The translations under genes were made by a program, and so were the position numbers. This document shows, piece by piece, positions 43,471 to 52,652 of a DNA stretch of 64,000 bases. The DNA comes from Caldisericota bacterium (lineage in GTDB: Bacteria > Caldisericota > JANLFM01): contig JANLFL010000002.1 in the NCBI GenBank assembly GCA_024655965.1, forward strand, positions 186,001 to 250,000, read 5' to 3'. Numbering within the stretch: position 1 is the first letter of the stretch; every line of letters starts with the position of its first letter. The notes below the pieces were generated by a model. That model searched no databases. It saw nothing but the letters and a program-made list of their open reading frames with translations, and was not told the origin of the DNA.

Positions 43471-43503
43471 TTAGCACTCCCAAAAGGAGTGCTAAGATTT
43501 TTG
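43471..43503 (+). terminator. Rho-independent terminator
   Basis: TTAGCACTCC-CAAAA-GGAGTGCTAA stem-loop followed by GATTTTTG. It separates the secreted-protein gene from the ABC operon. Confidence 0.85.
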
Positions 43504-43532
43504 ATTAAATGTTTCTCCCTGGAGGTAGGGAA

Positions 43533-44546
43533 ATGAGCGCAATTATCGAAGCAGAAAAACTGACAAAAATATACCCGGGCGGTGTCCTTGCCGTGGATCG
43601 GATTGACCTCTCCGTTCAGGAAGGGGAGATCTTCGGATTCCTCGGTCCAAACGGGGCGGGAAAGAGCACCACGATCATGATGCTCGTTACCCTCCTTCTT
43701 CCCACCGAGGGAAAGGCGAGGATTTCCGGGTTTGATGTCGTTCATGACCGGGGAAGGGTTAGAAAGCTCCTCGGCTATGTCTCCCAAGACATCGCGGTGG
43801 ATGAGTTCCTCACCGGGTGGGAGAACCTCCTGCTCCAGGGGAAACTTTATCACCTCTCCCCCCAGGAGATTAAAGAGAGGGGAAAGGAAGTCCTGGAGAT
43901 GGTTGACCTCTGGGAGAGGAAAGACGAGCTCGTTCAGAATTACTCCGGAGGGATGAGAAAGAGGCTGGACATTGCCTGTGGCTTGATTCACCGGCCAAAA
44001 ATCCTTTTCTTGGATGAACCCACCCTGGGCCTGGATATCCAGACCAGGGCGAAGATCTGGGAATATATCAGGAACCTCCGCTCAGAGCACAAGATGACCA
44101 TCTTCCTCACCACCCATTACATGGATGAAGCGGACAAGCTCTGCGACCGGATTGCCATCATCGACCACGGCAGGATAATGGCCCTTGGCACTCCCCTTGA
44201 GTTAAAGCGCTCGGTGGGGGGAGACCTGGTGACCATCCAGTTCCAGGAAAACGGAAACGGAATTAAGGAAGAAATCATAAATTCTCTGAAGGAATTCCCC
44301 CTGGTCGAAAAAGCCCAGGAAAAGGATGGAAAATTATTAATCGTCACCCGAGACGGGAACACTGCTATTCCCCCGATTCTATCTCAACTTCACGATCTGG
44401 GAGCGGAGGTCCAAAGCATCTCCATGAAAAGGCCTTCCCTTGACGACGTTTTCCTTTTTTACACCGGACGGCAGTTAAGGGATGAGGAAGCCTCCCCTCA
44501 AGATTTTTACCGCATGAGGATGGCGTTAAGGAGGGCAAAGAAATGA
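43533..44546 (+). CDS. ABC exporter ATP-binding protein, DrrA type
   Basis: Walker A GPNGAGKSTT, signature YSGGMRKRLDIA, Walker B ILFLDEPTLGLD, and switch His in TTHYMDEADKL. The C-terminal domain and DDVFLFYTGRQLRD ending are characteristic of the daunorubicin-resistance (DrrA) subfamily. It energises export with the permease encoded next, to which it is joined by ATGA. GGAGGT seven bases before ATG 43533 sets the start. Confidence 0.93.
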   Translation: MSAIIEAEKLTKIYPGGVLAVDRIDLSVQEGEIFGFLGPNGAGKSTTIMMLVTLLLPTEGKARISGFDVVHDRGRVRKLLGYVSQDIAVDEFLTGWENLLLQGKLYHLSPQEIKERGKEVLEMVDLWERKDELVQNYSGGMRKRLDIACGLIHRPKILFLDEPTLGLDIQTRAKIWEYIRNLRSEHKMTIFLTTHYMDEADKLCDRIAIIDHGRIMALGTPLELKRSVGGDLVTIQFQENGNGIKEEIINSLKEFPLVEKAQEKDGKLLIVTRDGNTAIPPILSQLHDLGAEVQSISMKRPSLDDVFLFYTGRQLRDEEASPQDFYRMRMALRRAKK

Positions 44547-45322
44547 GAAGGATAAAATACATTATCTCGGATATCTGGTATGTGTGCTGGCGGGAGATGA
44601 AGCATTTCATGGGGCAGAAGGTGCGGATCCTCATGAACATCGTCCAGCCCCTGGTCTGGTTGGGGTTGATGGGGAACATGTTCTCCAACATCACGACCAT
44701 CCCTGGTTTTCCCGCAAAATCCTACCTTCAATTTATGACCCCAGGGGTAATCGCCATGACCTCCATCTTCATGGCCACGTTCGGGGGAATGTCCATCGTT
44801 TTTGACCGCCGCTTCGGTTATTTGAACAAACTCCTCGCCTCTCCCATATCCAGGGCCTCCATTCCCATGGGAAAGATGCTTTCCAGCGCTTTGCAGGCCG
44901 GAATTCAAAGCCTGATCATTGTGGTCATCGCCCTGGCTCTGGGAGTCAAGTTCGGAACGGGGGTTCCAGGGGTCCTGGTGATGATCCTGGTCGCCATGCT
45001 CCTGACTCTGGCAATTTCCGGGATCTCCCTTTCCCTTTCCGCGGTTTTGAAAACCCAGGAATCCTTGATGGCTGTGGTCAACTTCCTCACCATGCCCTTA
45101 ATTTTTACCTCCAACGCCATGTTTCCCACAAACATGATGCCCAAGTGGCTTGCCTCCATCGCCTCCTTCAACCCAGTCTCCTTCGCGGTTGCGCCGATGC
45201 GTGATCTGGTCCTGGGAAACTGGAACTGGGGGTCCCTGGCCCTAGATGCCCTCGCCCTGGTTGGTTTCGGAGTCTTAATGGCCTTCATTTCCACCCTCCT
45301 TTTCCGCAGGAGCGTGGCTTAA
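44543..45322 (+). CDS. ABC-2 type permease, DrrB type
   Basis: Six TM segments in 259 aa, with PLVWLGLMG, FMTPGVIAMTSIFMATFGGMSIVFDRRFGYL and MPLIFTSNAMFPTNMMPKWL typical of ABC2 membrane proteins. It forms the channel with the preceding ATPase for export of a lipid, polysaccharide or drug. ATGA coupling shows the pairing. The P-type ATPase gene follows 13 bases later and may be cotranscribed. Confidence 0.92.
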   Translation: MRRIKYIISDIWYVCWREMKHFMGQKVRILMNIVQPLVWLGLMGNMFSNITTIPGFPAKSYLQFMTPGVIAMTSIFMATFGGMSIVFDRRFGYLNKLLASPISRASIPMGKMLSSALQAGIQSLIIVVIALALGVKFGTGVPGVLVMILVAMLLTLAISGISLSLSAVLKTQESLMAVVNFLTMPLIFTSNAMFPTNMMPKWLASIASFNPVSFAVAPMRDLVLGNWNWGSLALDALALVGFGVLMAFISTLLFRRSVA

Positions 45323-45335
45323 AGCAGCATTCAAT

Positions 45336-47732
45336 ATGAAGTTTAAGCCGACGAGGGATCTCGCCCCTCTTTCCCTTGAGGAAGCTTTCCAGGAACTGGA
45401 AAGCTCCCCCGAGGGCTTGAGCGAGGAGGTGGGAAGAGAGCGTTTATCCCTCTGGGGATTTAACGAAACCCCTCAAAAGGAGGTTAACCCCGCCCTGTCC
45501 TTTCTTTTAAGGTTCTGGGGACCGATGCCCTGGCTTCTTGAGGCGGCGATCATCCTCTCCTTTCTCCTGGGGCGCAGGCTTGAAGGTTTCTTTATCCTCT
45601 CCCTCCTTTTTATCAACGCCACATTGGGATTTTTCCACCAGCTCAACTCCACGAAAGCCCTTGAACTTTTAAAAAAGGCCATTCCGGTTAAGGCAAGGGT
45701 CTTGAGGGATGGGGAATTAAAGATAATACCGGCAAGGGAATTGGTCCCCGGGGATGTAATTCTTCTCAAACAAGGGGATTTTGTCCCCGCAGACCTCAAA
45801 GTCATCTCTGGAGTGGGAGAAGTGGATCAATCAACAGTAACCGGGGAATCCCTCCCGGTTCCGATCCAGGAGGGAGGAATTTTGTATTCCGGCTCAATAT
45901 TCCAAAGAGGGAGCATAAAGGCTCTGGTTTTGAACACCGGAACTCATTCCCAATACGGAGCCTCAATGGAATTAGTCCGGATCGCCCGGCCAAAATCCCA
46001 TCAGGAAGAGCTAATTTTGAAAGTTATAAAGTATTCCCTTCTTTTTGCACTTTCCTGCACCATTGGGGCAACCATTTACGGCTTTATAAGGGGGGGAAAC
46101 CTTCTTCAAATCCTTGAATTCGACCTAGTTGTCCTGATGGGAGCAGTTCCGGTGGCGATTCCCGTGATGTTGAGCGTTGTTCAATCAGCGGGAGCAATAG
46201 AGCTTTCCCGAAATGGCGTCCTGGTGACACGATTAGATTCGATTGAGGATGCTGCTTCTTGCGACATACTCCTGCTTGATAAAACAGGGACATTAACGGA
46301 GAACAAAATAAAAGTTGCCGGAGTTGCACCCCTTGCTGGAAAGGAGGATGAGGTACTTCTGTGGGCGGGGGTTGCTTCCGAGGATGATTCCCCCGATCAG
46401 ATTGACAAAGCGATCCTCGAGGAAGCCAGGAAAAGAGAGATCGTTCTCTCCTCATTAAAGAGAATTTCCTTCACCCCCTTTCTCCCCGAAACTCGCATCA
46501 GTCAAGCCCTGGTGGAAAAAGGGGGGGAAATGGTCAGGGTGGTGAAAGGAGCCCCTCAGGCCCTCACGGGGCTTTTCCCTCTGGAAGAGGAAAAAAGAGA
46601 GGATTTGAGGAAGATGGTGGAAAATTTCTCTCAAAAAGGGGCGAGGAGCATCGCTGTGGCTTTGGAGAAGGAGGGCAAGGGCCTTGTCCTGGGAGTCATA
46701 GGCCTGTTTGACCCCCCTCGAGGAGAGGCAAAGGATACAATTCGGGAATTAAAGCAACTGGGGGTAAAGCCCATCATGTTGACCGGGGATAACCTGATGA
46801 TCGCCAAAGAGATCGCCAATCTGGTAGGAATTGGCCCCGAGGTGAGGAGCTTTTCCGAATTGAAAGAGTTACCTGATCAAGAACTCGCTTCCGTTCTGGA
46901 AAACCTTGATGGGATTTCGGAAGTGTTCCCGGAGGACAAATTCAGAATAGTAAAAGCCCTTCAAGAAAAAGGGCATTTTGTGGGAATGACAGGCGACGGG
47001 GTCAACGATGCTCCCGCTTTAAAGCAAGCGGAGTTGGGGATAGCGGTGGAAAACGCCACGGATGTGGCCAGAGCTTCCTCAGGTGTCGTTTTAACCAAAC
47101 CCGGAATTCAGGTGATCCTCAACTGCTTGATCTTATCCCGGAAAATTTTCCAGCGTACTTTAACCTGGATTTTAAACAAAATCATTAAAGTCATTGAGTT
47201 CTCTGCCCTTCTCACCCTTGGTTTCTTCGCTTTAAAGACCAGCGTCCTTCCCTTGCTTTACATGGCTTTTTTGATCATCGCCAACGATTTCGTTACCATT
47301 TCTTTGGCCACGGATCGGGTGGAATATTCAGGGTCCCCAAATTTCTGGAACGTAAAATCAATCGCCATTTCAGCGATTGTCCCCGGCCTCCTTTTCTTTT
47401 TGGAGGACGCCCTGGTATTTTTCTGGGGGATTTCCCATCTTCCCTTGCCCCAGCTCCAGACATTAATCCTCATGGCTCTGGTGTTTAACAGTCAGGTCAG
47501 AATCCTCCTCGTTCGGGAAAGAAGACACTTCTGGTCCTCGCTTCCAGGAACGGCTCTTTCGCTCGGTTCCATCCTCACAGTTTTTACCTTTTTCGCATTT
47601 GCTTATTGGGGGGTTGTTTTAAATCCGATCCCTATCGGAATATTAGGTTCACTCTCTTTATTCCTGATCCTGGGCGCTTTCCTAATCGATTTTCCCAAGG
47701 TTAACCTTTTCTCCAGGTTCCTGGGAACCTGA
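45336..47732 (+). CDS. P-type ATPase, proton-efflux (P3A-like)
   Basis: Actuator motif STVTGESLPV, phosphorylation motif LLLDKTGTLTENK, ATP-site KGAPQAL, hinge MTGDGVNDAPALKQAELGIAV, and about ten TM helices. The Asp-containing TM4 PVAIPVML region and the 798-aa length, with no N-terminal heavy-metal domain, fit plasma-membrane H+-ATPases found in archaea and some bacteria. It would extrude protons using ATP. No accessory subunit is expected. Confidence 0.88.
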   Translation: MKFKPTRDLAPLSLEEAFQELESSPEGLSEEVGRERLSLWGFNETPQKEVNPALSFLLRFWGPMPWLLEAAIILSFLLGRRLEGFFILSLLFINATLGFFHQLNSTKALELLKKAIPVKARVLRDGELKIIPARELVPGDVILLKQGDFVPADLKVISGVGEVDQSTVTGESLPVPIQEGGILYSGSIFQRGSIKALVLNTGTHSQYGASMELVRIARPKSHQEELILKVIKYSLLFALSCTIGATIYGFIRGGNLLQILEFDLVVLMGAVPVAIPVMLSVVQSAGAIELSRNGVLVTRLDSIEDAASCDILLLDKTGTLTENKIKVAGVAPLAGKEDEVLLWAGVASEDDSPDQIDKAILEEARKREIVLSSLKRISFTPFLPETRISQALVEKGGEMVRVVKGAPQALTGLFPLEEEKREDLRKMVENFSQKGARSIAVALEKEGKGLVLGVIGLFDPPRGEAKDTIRELKQLGVKPIMLTGDNLMIAKEIANLVGIGPEVRSFSELKELPDQELASVLENLDGISEVFPEDKFRIVKALQEKGHFVGMTGDGVNDAPALKQAELGIAVENATDVARASSGVVLTKPGIQVILNCLILSRKIFQRTLTWILNKIIKVIEFSALLTLGFFALKTSVLPLLYMAFLIIANDFVTISLATDRVEYSGSPNFWNVKSIAISAIVPGLLFFLEDALVFFWGISHLPLPQLQTLILMALVFNSQVRILLVRERRHFWSSLPGTALSLGSILTVFTFFAFAYWGVVLNPIPIGILGSLSLFLILGAFLIDFPKVNLFSRFLGT

Positions 47733-47784
47733 TTTCTGGATTTTTCTTTTTCCCCGGAGTACTTCTTGAGATAAACCTGGTGCA

Positions 47785-47967
47785 TCAACCAAGCATCAAC
47801 AGGCTGATCGGCACTGCTCCCCCCCGAAAACTAGGTTCAATAAAAGCCCGACAGGCTTTCTCGAGAACCTGGCAGGCAACGAAGGCCTCGTCGAGGTCTC
47901 TCCCCACAAAAACCACCGCTTTCGCGCTGCTCGTCCCAACATCATGGGCGATAATGTACCTGGCCAT
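47785..47967 (-). pseudogene. Chimeric relic: FGGY kinase start joined to class II aldolase tail
   Basis: A 60-aa ORF behind a good AGGAGG site and a TATAAT about 50 bases upstream. Its first 18 residues (MARYIIAHDVGTSSAKAV) match the phosphate-binding start of FGGY sugar kinases. The remainder, GRDLDEAFVACQVLEKACR followed by GGAVPIS, matches the C-terminal helix region of FucA/AraD-type class II aldolases. This looks like an in-frame deletion that fused the first gene of a kinase/aldolase operon to the end of the last. It is probably non-functional. Confidence 0.5.
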
Positions 47968-48054
47968 CACGCTCCCTCCTACAACCAGGGCTTGAGAAGC
48001 AAAAGGAGATTTCGCTTCTTTTTGGAATTCATTATACCAAATTCAAAAAATGTA

Positions 48055-48097
48055 TTTGAAATCAATTTCAAACCTTAGTATACTTTTTTTATAAAAT
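48055..48097 (+). promoter_or_regulatory. tetR promoter with operator-like palindrome
   Basis: TTTGAAATCAATTTCAAA (48055-48072) is an 8-2-8 perfect inverted repeat whose right arm forms the -35 TTCAAA (48067-48072). A 17-base spacer leads to TATAAA (48090-48095). It is a likely TetR operator and also lies upstream of the divergent relic. Confidence 0.6.
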
Positions 48098-48098
48098 T

Positions 48099-48704
48099 AT
48101 GATGGGCGAGAACCTCTCACGCAGGGAAAGGAAAAAGAACGCAACCCGTTCCACCATTCTCCGGGCTGCCCGGCACCTGTTCGAGGAGAAGGGGCCGGAG
48201 AACACCTCCATTGAGGAAATAGCTGAAAGGGCGGATATCTCAAAAAGCACTTTCTTCAATTATTTTCCGAACAAGGAAGCCTTGTTTACCGCAATTGCCG
48301 AGGAGGAGGTTCGGGACATCTTAGCCCTGGAGGGGGACCTTCCCCCCGGGGATAGTTCCTTCAAGAAAATTCGAATAATTACCCAGAGGATCCTGGAGGA
48401 TGTGATCCCCTACGTCCATCTCACGGGAAAAATTGTTTTCACATCAATTTTATCCAACGATAGCCGTCCATCACCTTTCCTGGAGATAAATCACCTCTTG
48501 GAAAGGATCGTGGAAAAAGGACAGAAGAAGGGGGAGATCTCCAAAAAATATTCCCCGACCGACATTTCCACGGCAATAGTGGGGGCTTGTTACGGTTTAA
48601 TCTTTCGATGGATCGAGCTTGGGTACAAAGCAGGTTCAACCTCGGAATTTGAAAGCATCCTGGAGATGCTATTTTCAAGCATTAAAAAAGGAGGTCAAGA
48701 CTAA
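48099..48704 (+). CDS. TetR-family transcriptional regulator
   Basis: The N-terminal helix-turn-helix is canonical: RSTILRAARHLFEEKGPENTSIEEIAERADISKSTFFNYFPNKEAL in the usual order, then a variable all-helical ligand domain, 201 aa in total. The promoter -10 is so close that M2 at 48102 may be the real, leaderless start. It is followed four bases later by a class III aminotransferase gene, which is probably part of the regulated transcript along with itself. Confidence 0.9.
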   Translation: MMGENLSRRERKKNATRSTILRAARHLFEEKGPENTSIEEIAERADISKSTFFNYFPNKEALFTAIAEEEVRDILALEGDLPPGDSSFKKIRIITQRILEDVIPYVHLTGKIVFTSILSNDSRPSPFLEINHLLERIVEKGQKKGEISKKYSPTDISTAIVGACYGLIFRWIELGYKAGSTSEFESILEMLFSSIKKGGQD

Positions 48705-48709
48705 AAGGG

Positions 48710-50176
48710 GTGCGGAAAATGCAAGGATACTCAATTGCCAAATGGGAAGAACCGGACGAAATCTACCGAAAATTGAAGGATCTCGTCAAACAGCCCATTC
48801 GCCGGATCAAGAGGGAAGCGATGGAAAAATATCTCGAATACTTCAATTCCCGATGCCACCGTTCAAAAGAAATTGTCGCCGAGGCCAGAAACTTTATCCC
48901 CGGAGGGGCCCAGCATAACCTGGCTTTTAACTATCCCTTTCCCCTGGTGATCGAGAAGGCAGAAGGGCCTTACCTCTGGGATATTGACGGAAACAGGTAC
49001 ATAGATTTTCTCCAGGCCGGGGGGCCAACAATCTTGGGTAGCAATTATCCCCCGGTGAGGGAAAAGGTGATTGAGCTTCTCCAGACCTGCGGCCCGGTAA
49101 CCGGCCTCTTCCACGAATACGAGCTGAAACTGGCTCGTTTGATCAACAAGCACATGCCCTCGGTGGAGATGTTCAGGATGCTGGGGAGCGGGACTGAGGC
49201 GGTAATGGCTGCCTTGAGGATCGCCAGATTGGGGACAGGAAAGAAGAAAGTAATAAAAGTGGGAGGAGCATATCACGGCTGGAGCGACCAAATGGTTTTC
49301 GGCCTTCACGTACCGGGGACGGGAAGGTACGAGGCCCACGGAATACCCAAAAGCTGCACCCAGCACACCCAAGAAGTCCCGCCAAACGACATTCCCGCTC
49401 TGGAGAGAAAATTGAAGATGAACCGTCTCCGAGGGGGGACCGCAGCGGTAATCGTGGAGCCCCTGGGGCCTGAAAGCGGGACAAGGCCGGTTTACTGGAA
49501 TTACAACAAAGAAGTCCGTGAGCTTTGCGACCAATACGGGGCCTTGCTCATTTTCGACGAGGTGGTGACCGGATTCCGGGTGGGATTGGGGGGAGCCCAG
49601 GGATACTTCCAGGTCAAGCCCGATCTCACGGTATTTGGAAAGATCGTTGCCGGAGGCTATCCCGGGGCTGGAGGGGTGGGAGGAAAGAGGGACCTGATAA
49701 GTCTCCTGGCAGCAGGAATCGAAAGCGGAAAGAAGAGGGCTTACGTGGGGGGAACCCTGGCAGCCAACCCCCTCAGTTCCCTTGCAGGTTATTACACCAT
49801 CCTGGAGATCGAAAGGACCAATGCTTGTGAAGTTGCAGGACGAATGGGAGATCGCTTAACCGAGGGTTTGAAATACCTGATTGAGAAATACCGTCTCCCC
49901 TATGTTGCCTACAACCAGGGCTCGATCTGCCACCTAGAGACATCAGGGGCGATGTTTGTAAAAATCGACCTCCTTCACTTGAAGAAGTCCCTGAAGGATA
50001 TTCACGAGAGGAAGTTTATGATGGAGGAAATGGGGGCAGCCTATATGGCCGAAGGGATCGTCACCCTTGCTGGAAGCAGGATGTACACCAGCCTTTCCGA
50101 TACCCCGGAGGTAATAGACCAAGCCCTGGAGAGGTTCGAGAATGTCTTCCGGAATGTGGAAGGGATTTCCCCCTGA
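48710..50176 (+). CDS. Class III aminotransferase, glutamate-1-semialdehyde-aminomutase-like
   Basis: A PLP fold-type I enzyme of 488 aa. FIPGGAQHNLAF, MLGSGTEAVMAALRIAR, AYHGWSDQ, LIFDEVVTGFRVGLGGAQ, and the Schiff-base Lys in VFGKIVAGGYPG follow the HemL/GSAM order. It is longer than HemL (about 430), with a 60-residue N-terminal helical extension, and no haem genes are near. A related amino-transfer or decarboxylation-linked role is more likely than haem synthesis. It shares a transcript with the TetR gene. Confidence 0.85.
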   Translation: MRKMQGYSIAKWEEPDEIYRKLKDLVKQPIRRIKREAMEKYLEYFNSRCHRSKEIVAEARNFIPGGAQHNLAFNYPFPLVIEKAEGPYLWDIDGNRYIDFLQAGGPTILGSNYPPVREKVIELLQTCGPVTGLFHEYELKLARLINKHMPSVEMFRMLGSGTEAVMAALRIARLGTGKKKVIKVGGAYHGWSDQMVFGLHVPGTGRYEAHGIPKSCTQHTQEVPPNDIPALERKLKMNRLRGGTAAVIVEPLGPESGTRPVYWNYNKEVRELCDQYGALLIFDEVVTGFRVGLGGAQGYFQVKPDLTVFGKIVAGGYPGAGGVGGKRDLISLLAAGIESGKKRAYVGGTLAANPLSSLAGYYTILEIERTNACEVAGRMGDRLTEGLKYLIEKYRLPYVAYNQGSICHLETSGAMFVKIDLLHLKKSLKDIHERKFMMEEMGAAYMAEGIVTLAGSRMYTSLSDTPEVIDQALERFENVFRNVEGISP

Positions 50177-50253
50177 GGAATAAAATCGGGGCAATTTCCG
50201 TAATAAATCAAAAAGGAAATTAGCAACCTGCCCTTTTTGGAAAGGAGAAAAAA

Positions 50254-51303
50254 TTGGAAGGAATCCCATTGAGCGAGGAGATGGTCCTAAAAAACCTCAA
50301 GGAAGTGATCGACCCCGAATTGAACGCCTCGGTTGTCGATTTAGGGATGGTCAGGAACCTGAAAATCCAAGACGGTATCGTTTCCTTCGACTTCACCCTC
50401 ACCACACTGAAGTGCCCTTTTAGGGAAACCTTGGTGAACTCAACCCGAAAGAAAATCGAGGGAATACCCGGAGTAAAGGAAGTGAGGATTAACCTCAGGG
50501 AAATGACCGAGGACGATAAGCGGGAGCTCTTTAAAGAACGCTTCCAAGAAGAAACAATCCCCACAAACCAGATCAAGCACGTCGTGGCCATCATGAGTGG
50601 AAAAGGGGGGGTTGGAAAATCCCTGGTCACCTCACTTCTTGCCCTTTCGCTTCAAAAAGCCGGAAAAAAGGTGGGGATCCTCGACGCGGATATTACCGGA
50701 CCATCGATCCCCAGGCTCTTTGGCCTTAAGGGGTTTCCCGAAGCCTCCGAAAGCGGGATCTTCCCCTTATCAACCCGAGAAGGCTTAAAGGTAATTTCCA
50801 TGAATTTTTTCTTGGAAGAGGAGGGCAAGCCGGTCATCTGGAGGGGTCCATTGATCACCAAAGCCATCCAGCAGTTCTGGAGCGATGTTCACTGGGGGGA
50901 CCTTGACTTTCTCCTGGTGGATCTACCTCCTGGGACCGCCGACGCCCCTCTAACTGTCCTTCAATCCATCCCCGTTGATGGGGTAATCCTGGTCACGAGC
51001 CCGCAGGAGTTGGCAAGCGTCATCGTCCGCAAGGCAGCGGAAATGAGCCGGGAACTGGGGACGCCGATCCTGGGGATCGTGGAAAACATGTCATATTTCA
51101 CCTGTCCGCACTGCGGAAAGGAGACCAGCCTTTTTGGGACAAGCCACGCCCAGGAACTGGCAAATTACCTTGGCGTAAAAATCCTGACACGCCTTCCCCT
51201 GAGCCCGACCTGGGCAGAACTCGCTGATTCGGGAAAATCGGAAGAAATTCCCCTCGACCTTTTCCAGCCCATAAGGGAGGAGATCCTCCAGAAGCTGGGG
51301 TAA
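50254..51303 (+). CDS. Mrp/ApbC-type Fe-S carrier P-loop ATPase with MIP18 domain
   Basis: Residues 1-85 form an MIP18/DUF59 domain (VLKNLKEVIDPELNASVVDLGMV). The deviant Walker A MSGKGGVGKS, LDADITGPSIPRLFG and DFLLVDLPPGTAD follow, then CPHCG, the CxxC that bridges an Fe-S cluster between protomers. It assembles or carries [4Fe-4S] clusters to apo-proteins, fitting a genome rich in ferredoxins. TTG 50254 is preceded by AAAGGAG at proper spacing. Confidence 0.92.
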   Translation: MEGIPLSEEMVLKNLKEVIDPELNASVVDLGMVRNLKIQDGIVSFDFTLTTLKCPFRETLVNSTRKKIEGIPGVKEVRINLREMTEDDKRELFKERFQEETIPTNQIKHVVAIMSGKGGVGKSLVTSLLALSLQKAGKKVGILDADITGPSIPRLFGLKGFPEASESGIFPLSTREGLKVISMNFFLEEEGKPVIWRGPLITKAIQQFWSDVHWGDLDFLLVDLPPGTADAPLTVLQSIPVDGVILVTSPQELASVIVRKAAEMSRELGTPILGIVENMSYFTCPHCGKETSLFGTSHAQELANYLGVKILTRLPLSPTWAELADSGKSEEIPLDLFQPIREEILQKLG

Positions 51304-51409
51304 ACCTTCCCCAAAAAGTTGAATCGAAATCCGTACAAATCCCCTAAGCTTATTGCTAAAATTTATCCAGGGAAAATCTCCAATTTTTTGAAAAGAAGGA
51401 GAGCTTTTT

Positions 51410-52024
51410 ATGGGGAAAGCTGTTTCTTATCTTCTGATTTTTTTGTTTTTGTCGGTATTAGTTTCAGGATGCGGGGGAGGAGCCCCCGCTTTAAGTCCTT
51501 CTCCGACTCAAACCAAATCCTCTGAGATCCCTCCTCCCCCACCCTCGGAAACCTCCACGGGAATAGGGACAGAAGGTGCCAAAAGGTACTCATTAGGGGA
51601 ATCCTTCGAATACTCAAAGGCCACCTTCACCTTCAAGAAAGCGGAATTCAGGGAAAAGATCCCGGTCTTTTTGGGAGAAACCTCCTACACCCCCCAAAAC
51701 GGAAAATACCTGGTGGTTTATTTTTCCTTTAGGGGAAGCAAGGAGAATGAATCCGCGGGAGTTAATACGGACATCTTTCTCCTCAAGGATTCCCAGGGAA
51801 GGTCGCATCAGATGTCCTCTTACACCTCCAACCATGAGGCAAACGACATGGCTTTCGAGGAAGGAATGGAGGTGGCAGGGATGCTCCTCTGGAACCAGGA
51901 AGAGGAGGAAGATTCCCTTCTGGTCTACGACATCCCCTCTGATTCCTCGGGGTTGACAATGAACATTATTTATCAAGAGGGAGAAGAATTAAAAACCTTT
52001 GCCATAATAGACCTGGGGCTTTAA
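51410..52024 (+). CDS. Lipoprotein with DUF4352-like domain
   Basis: A signal peptide with lipobox LVSGC (Cys21) and a Pro/Ser-rich linker precede a beta-sandwich domain. KYLVVYFSFRGSKENES, DIFLLKDSQGRSHQM and MLLWNQEEEEDSLLVYD follow the DUF4352/telokin-like pattern. It is anchored outside the membrane; function unknown. AAGGAGAG precedes the ATG. The distal part of the window encodes a second DUF4352-like protein (63035-63733). Confidence 0.82.
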   Translation: MGKAVSYLLIFLFLSVLVSGCGGGAPALSPSPTQTKSSEIPPPPPSETSTGIGTEGAKRYSLGESFEYSKATFTFKKAEFREKIPVFLGETSYTPQNGKYLVVYFSFRGSKENESAGVNTDIFLLKDSQGRSHQMSSYTSNHEANDMAFEEGMEVAGMLLWNQEEEEDSLLVYDIPSDSSGLTMNIIYQEGEELKTFAIIDLGL

Positions 52025-52046
52025 GCGGGCTTGACTTCAATTGAGG

Positions 52047-52559
52047 ATGAGATCGCCCGGGAGAAAAATTTTTATTACCGGGGCGCCCGGGTGCGGAAAA
52101 ACCACCCTGATCAAGGAACTTTTCACCCGGTTTCCGGATTTGTGCGGTTTCTGGACTGAGGAGGTGAGGAAAAGGGGGATTCGAACTGGCTTCCAGATTG
52201 TGACCACCTGGGGAGAAAGGCTCCCCCTATCTTCGGTAAATTCTCCCTCCCCTTTTCGGGTGGGAAAATATGGGGTCGAAGTCCAAAACATAACCAAAGT
52301 TTGCCAAAAAGTCCGGGAATGCCGGAGATCCGGGAAAAAAAGGTTCATCCTGGACGAGATAGGGAAAATGGAATACTTCTCTTCCAATTTTCGCCAGATG
52401 ATTTGGGAAATCTTGGAGGACCCGGAATCGGAAATTTTTGCAACCATTTCCTTAAAGGATTTCCATCCCGAGATCAGAACCATAAAGGAAATGGGCGAGG
52501 TTTTCCATCTGGAAAGAGGAAACTTCGAACAAATTTTGAGGGCACTCTGCGAACAATAA
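52047..52559 (+). CDS. THEP1-type nucleoside-triphosphatase
   Basis: Walker A GAPGCGKTTLIKEL, GFWTEEVRKRGIRTGF, and Walker B RFILDEIGKMEYFS are the hallmarks of the archaeal/thermophile THEP1 (NTPase, DUF265) family, 170 aa. It hydrolyses NTPs with broad specificity; the cellular role is unclear. The ATG at 52047 is preferred to the upstream TTG, although neither has a clear ribosome site. It is common in archaea and in thermophilic bacteria such as Aquifex and Thermotoga. Confidence 0.85.
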   Translation: MRSPGRKIFITGAPGCGKTTLIKELFTRFPDLCGFWTEEVRKRGIRTGFQIVTTWGERLPLSSVNSPSPFRVGKYGVEVQNITKVCQKVRECRRSGKKRFILDEIGKMEYFSSNFRQMIWEILEDPESEIFATISLKDFHPEIRTIKEMGEVFHLERGNFEQILRALCEQ

Positions 52560-52652
52560 TTAAAAAATCCTGGTCTCCGCAAAAAAGAGGTTTTTTCATT
52601 TCTAAAATCGCTAAAATCTAATATATGATTTTTCAGGGGTCAGAGGAGCGCT

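Noticed and set aside
48863-49534. 223-aa minus-strand ORF
   Set aside because: Exact antisense shadow of the class III aminotransferase, with no domain-like sequence.
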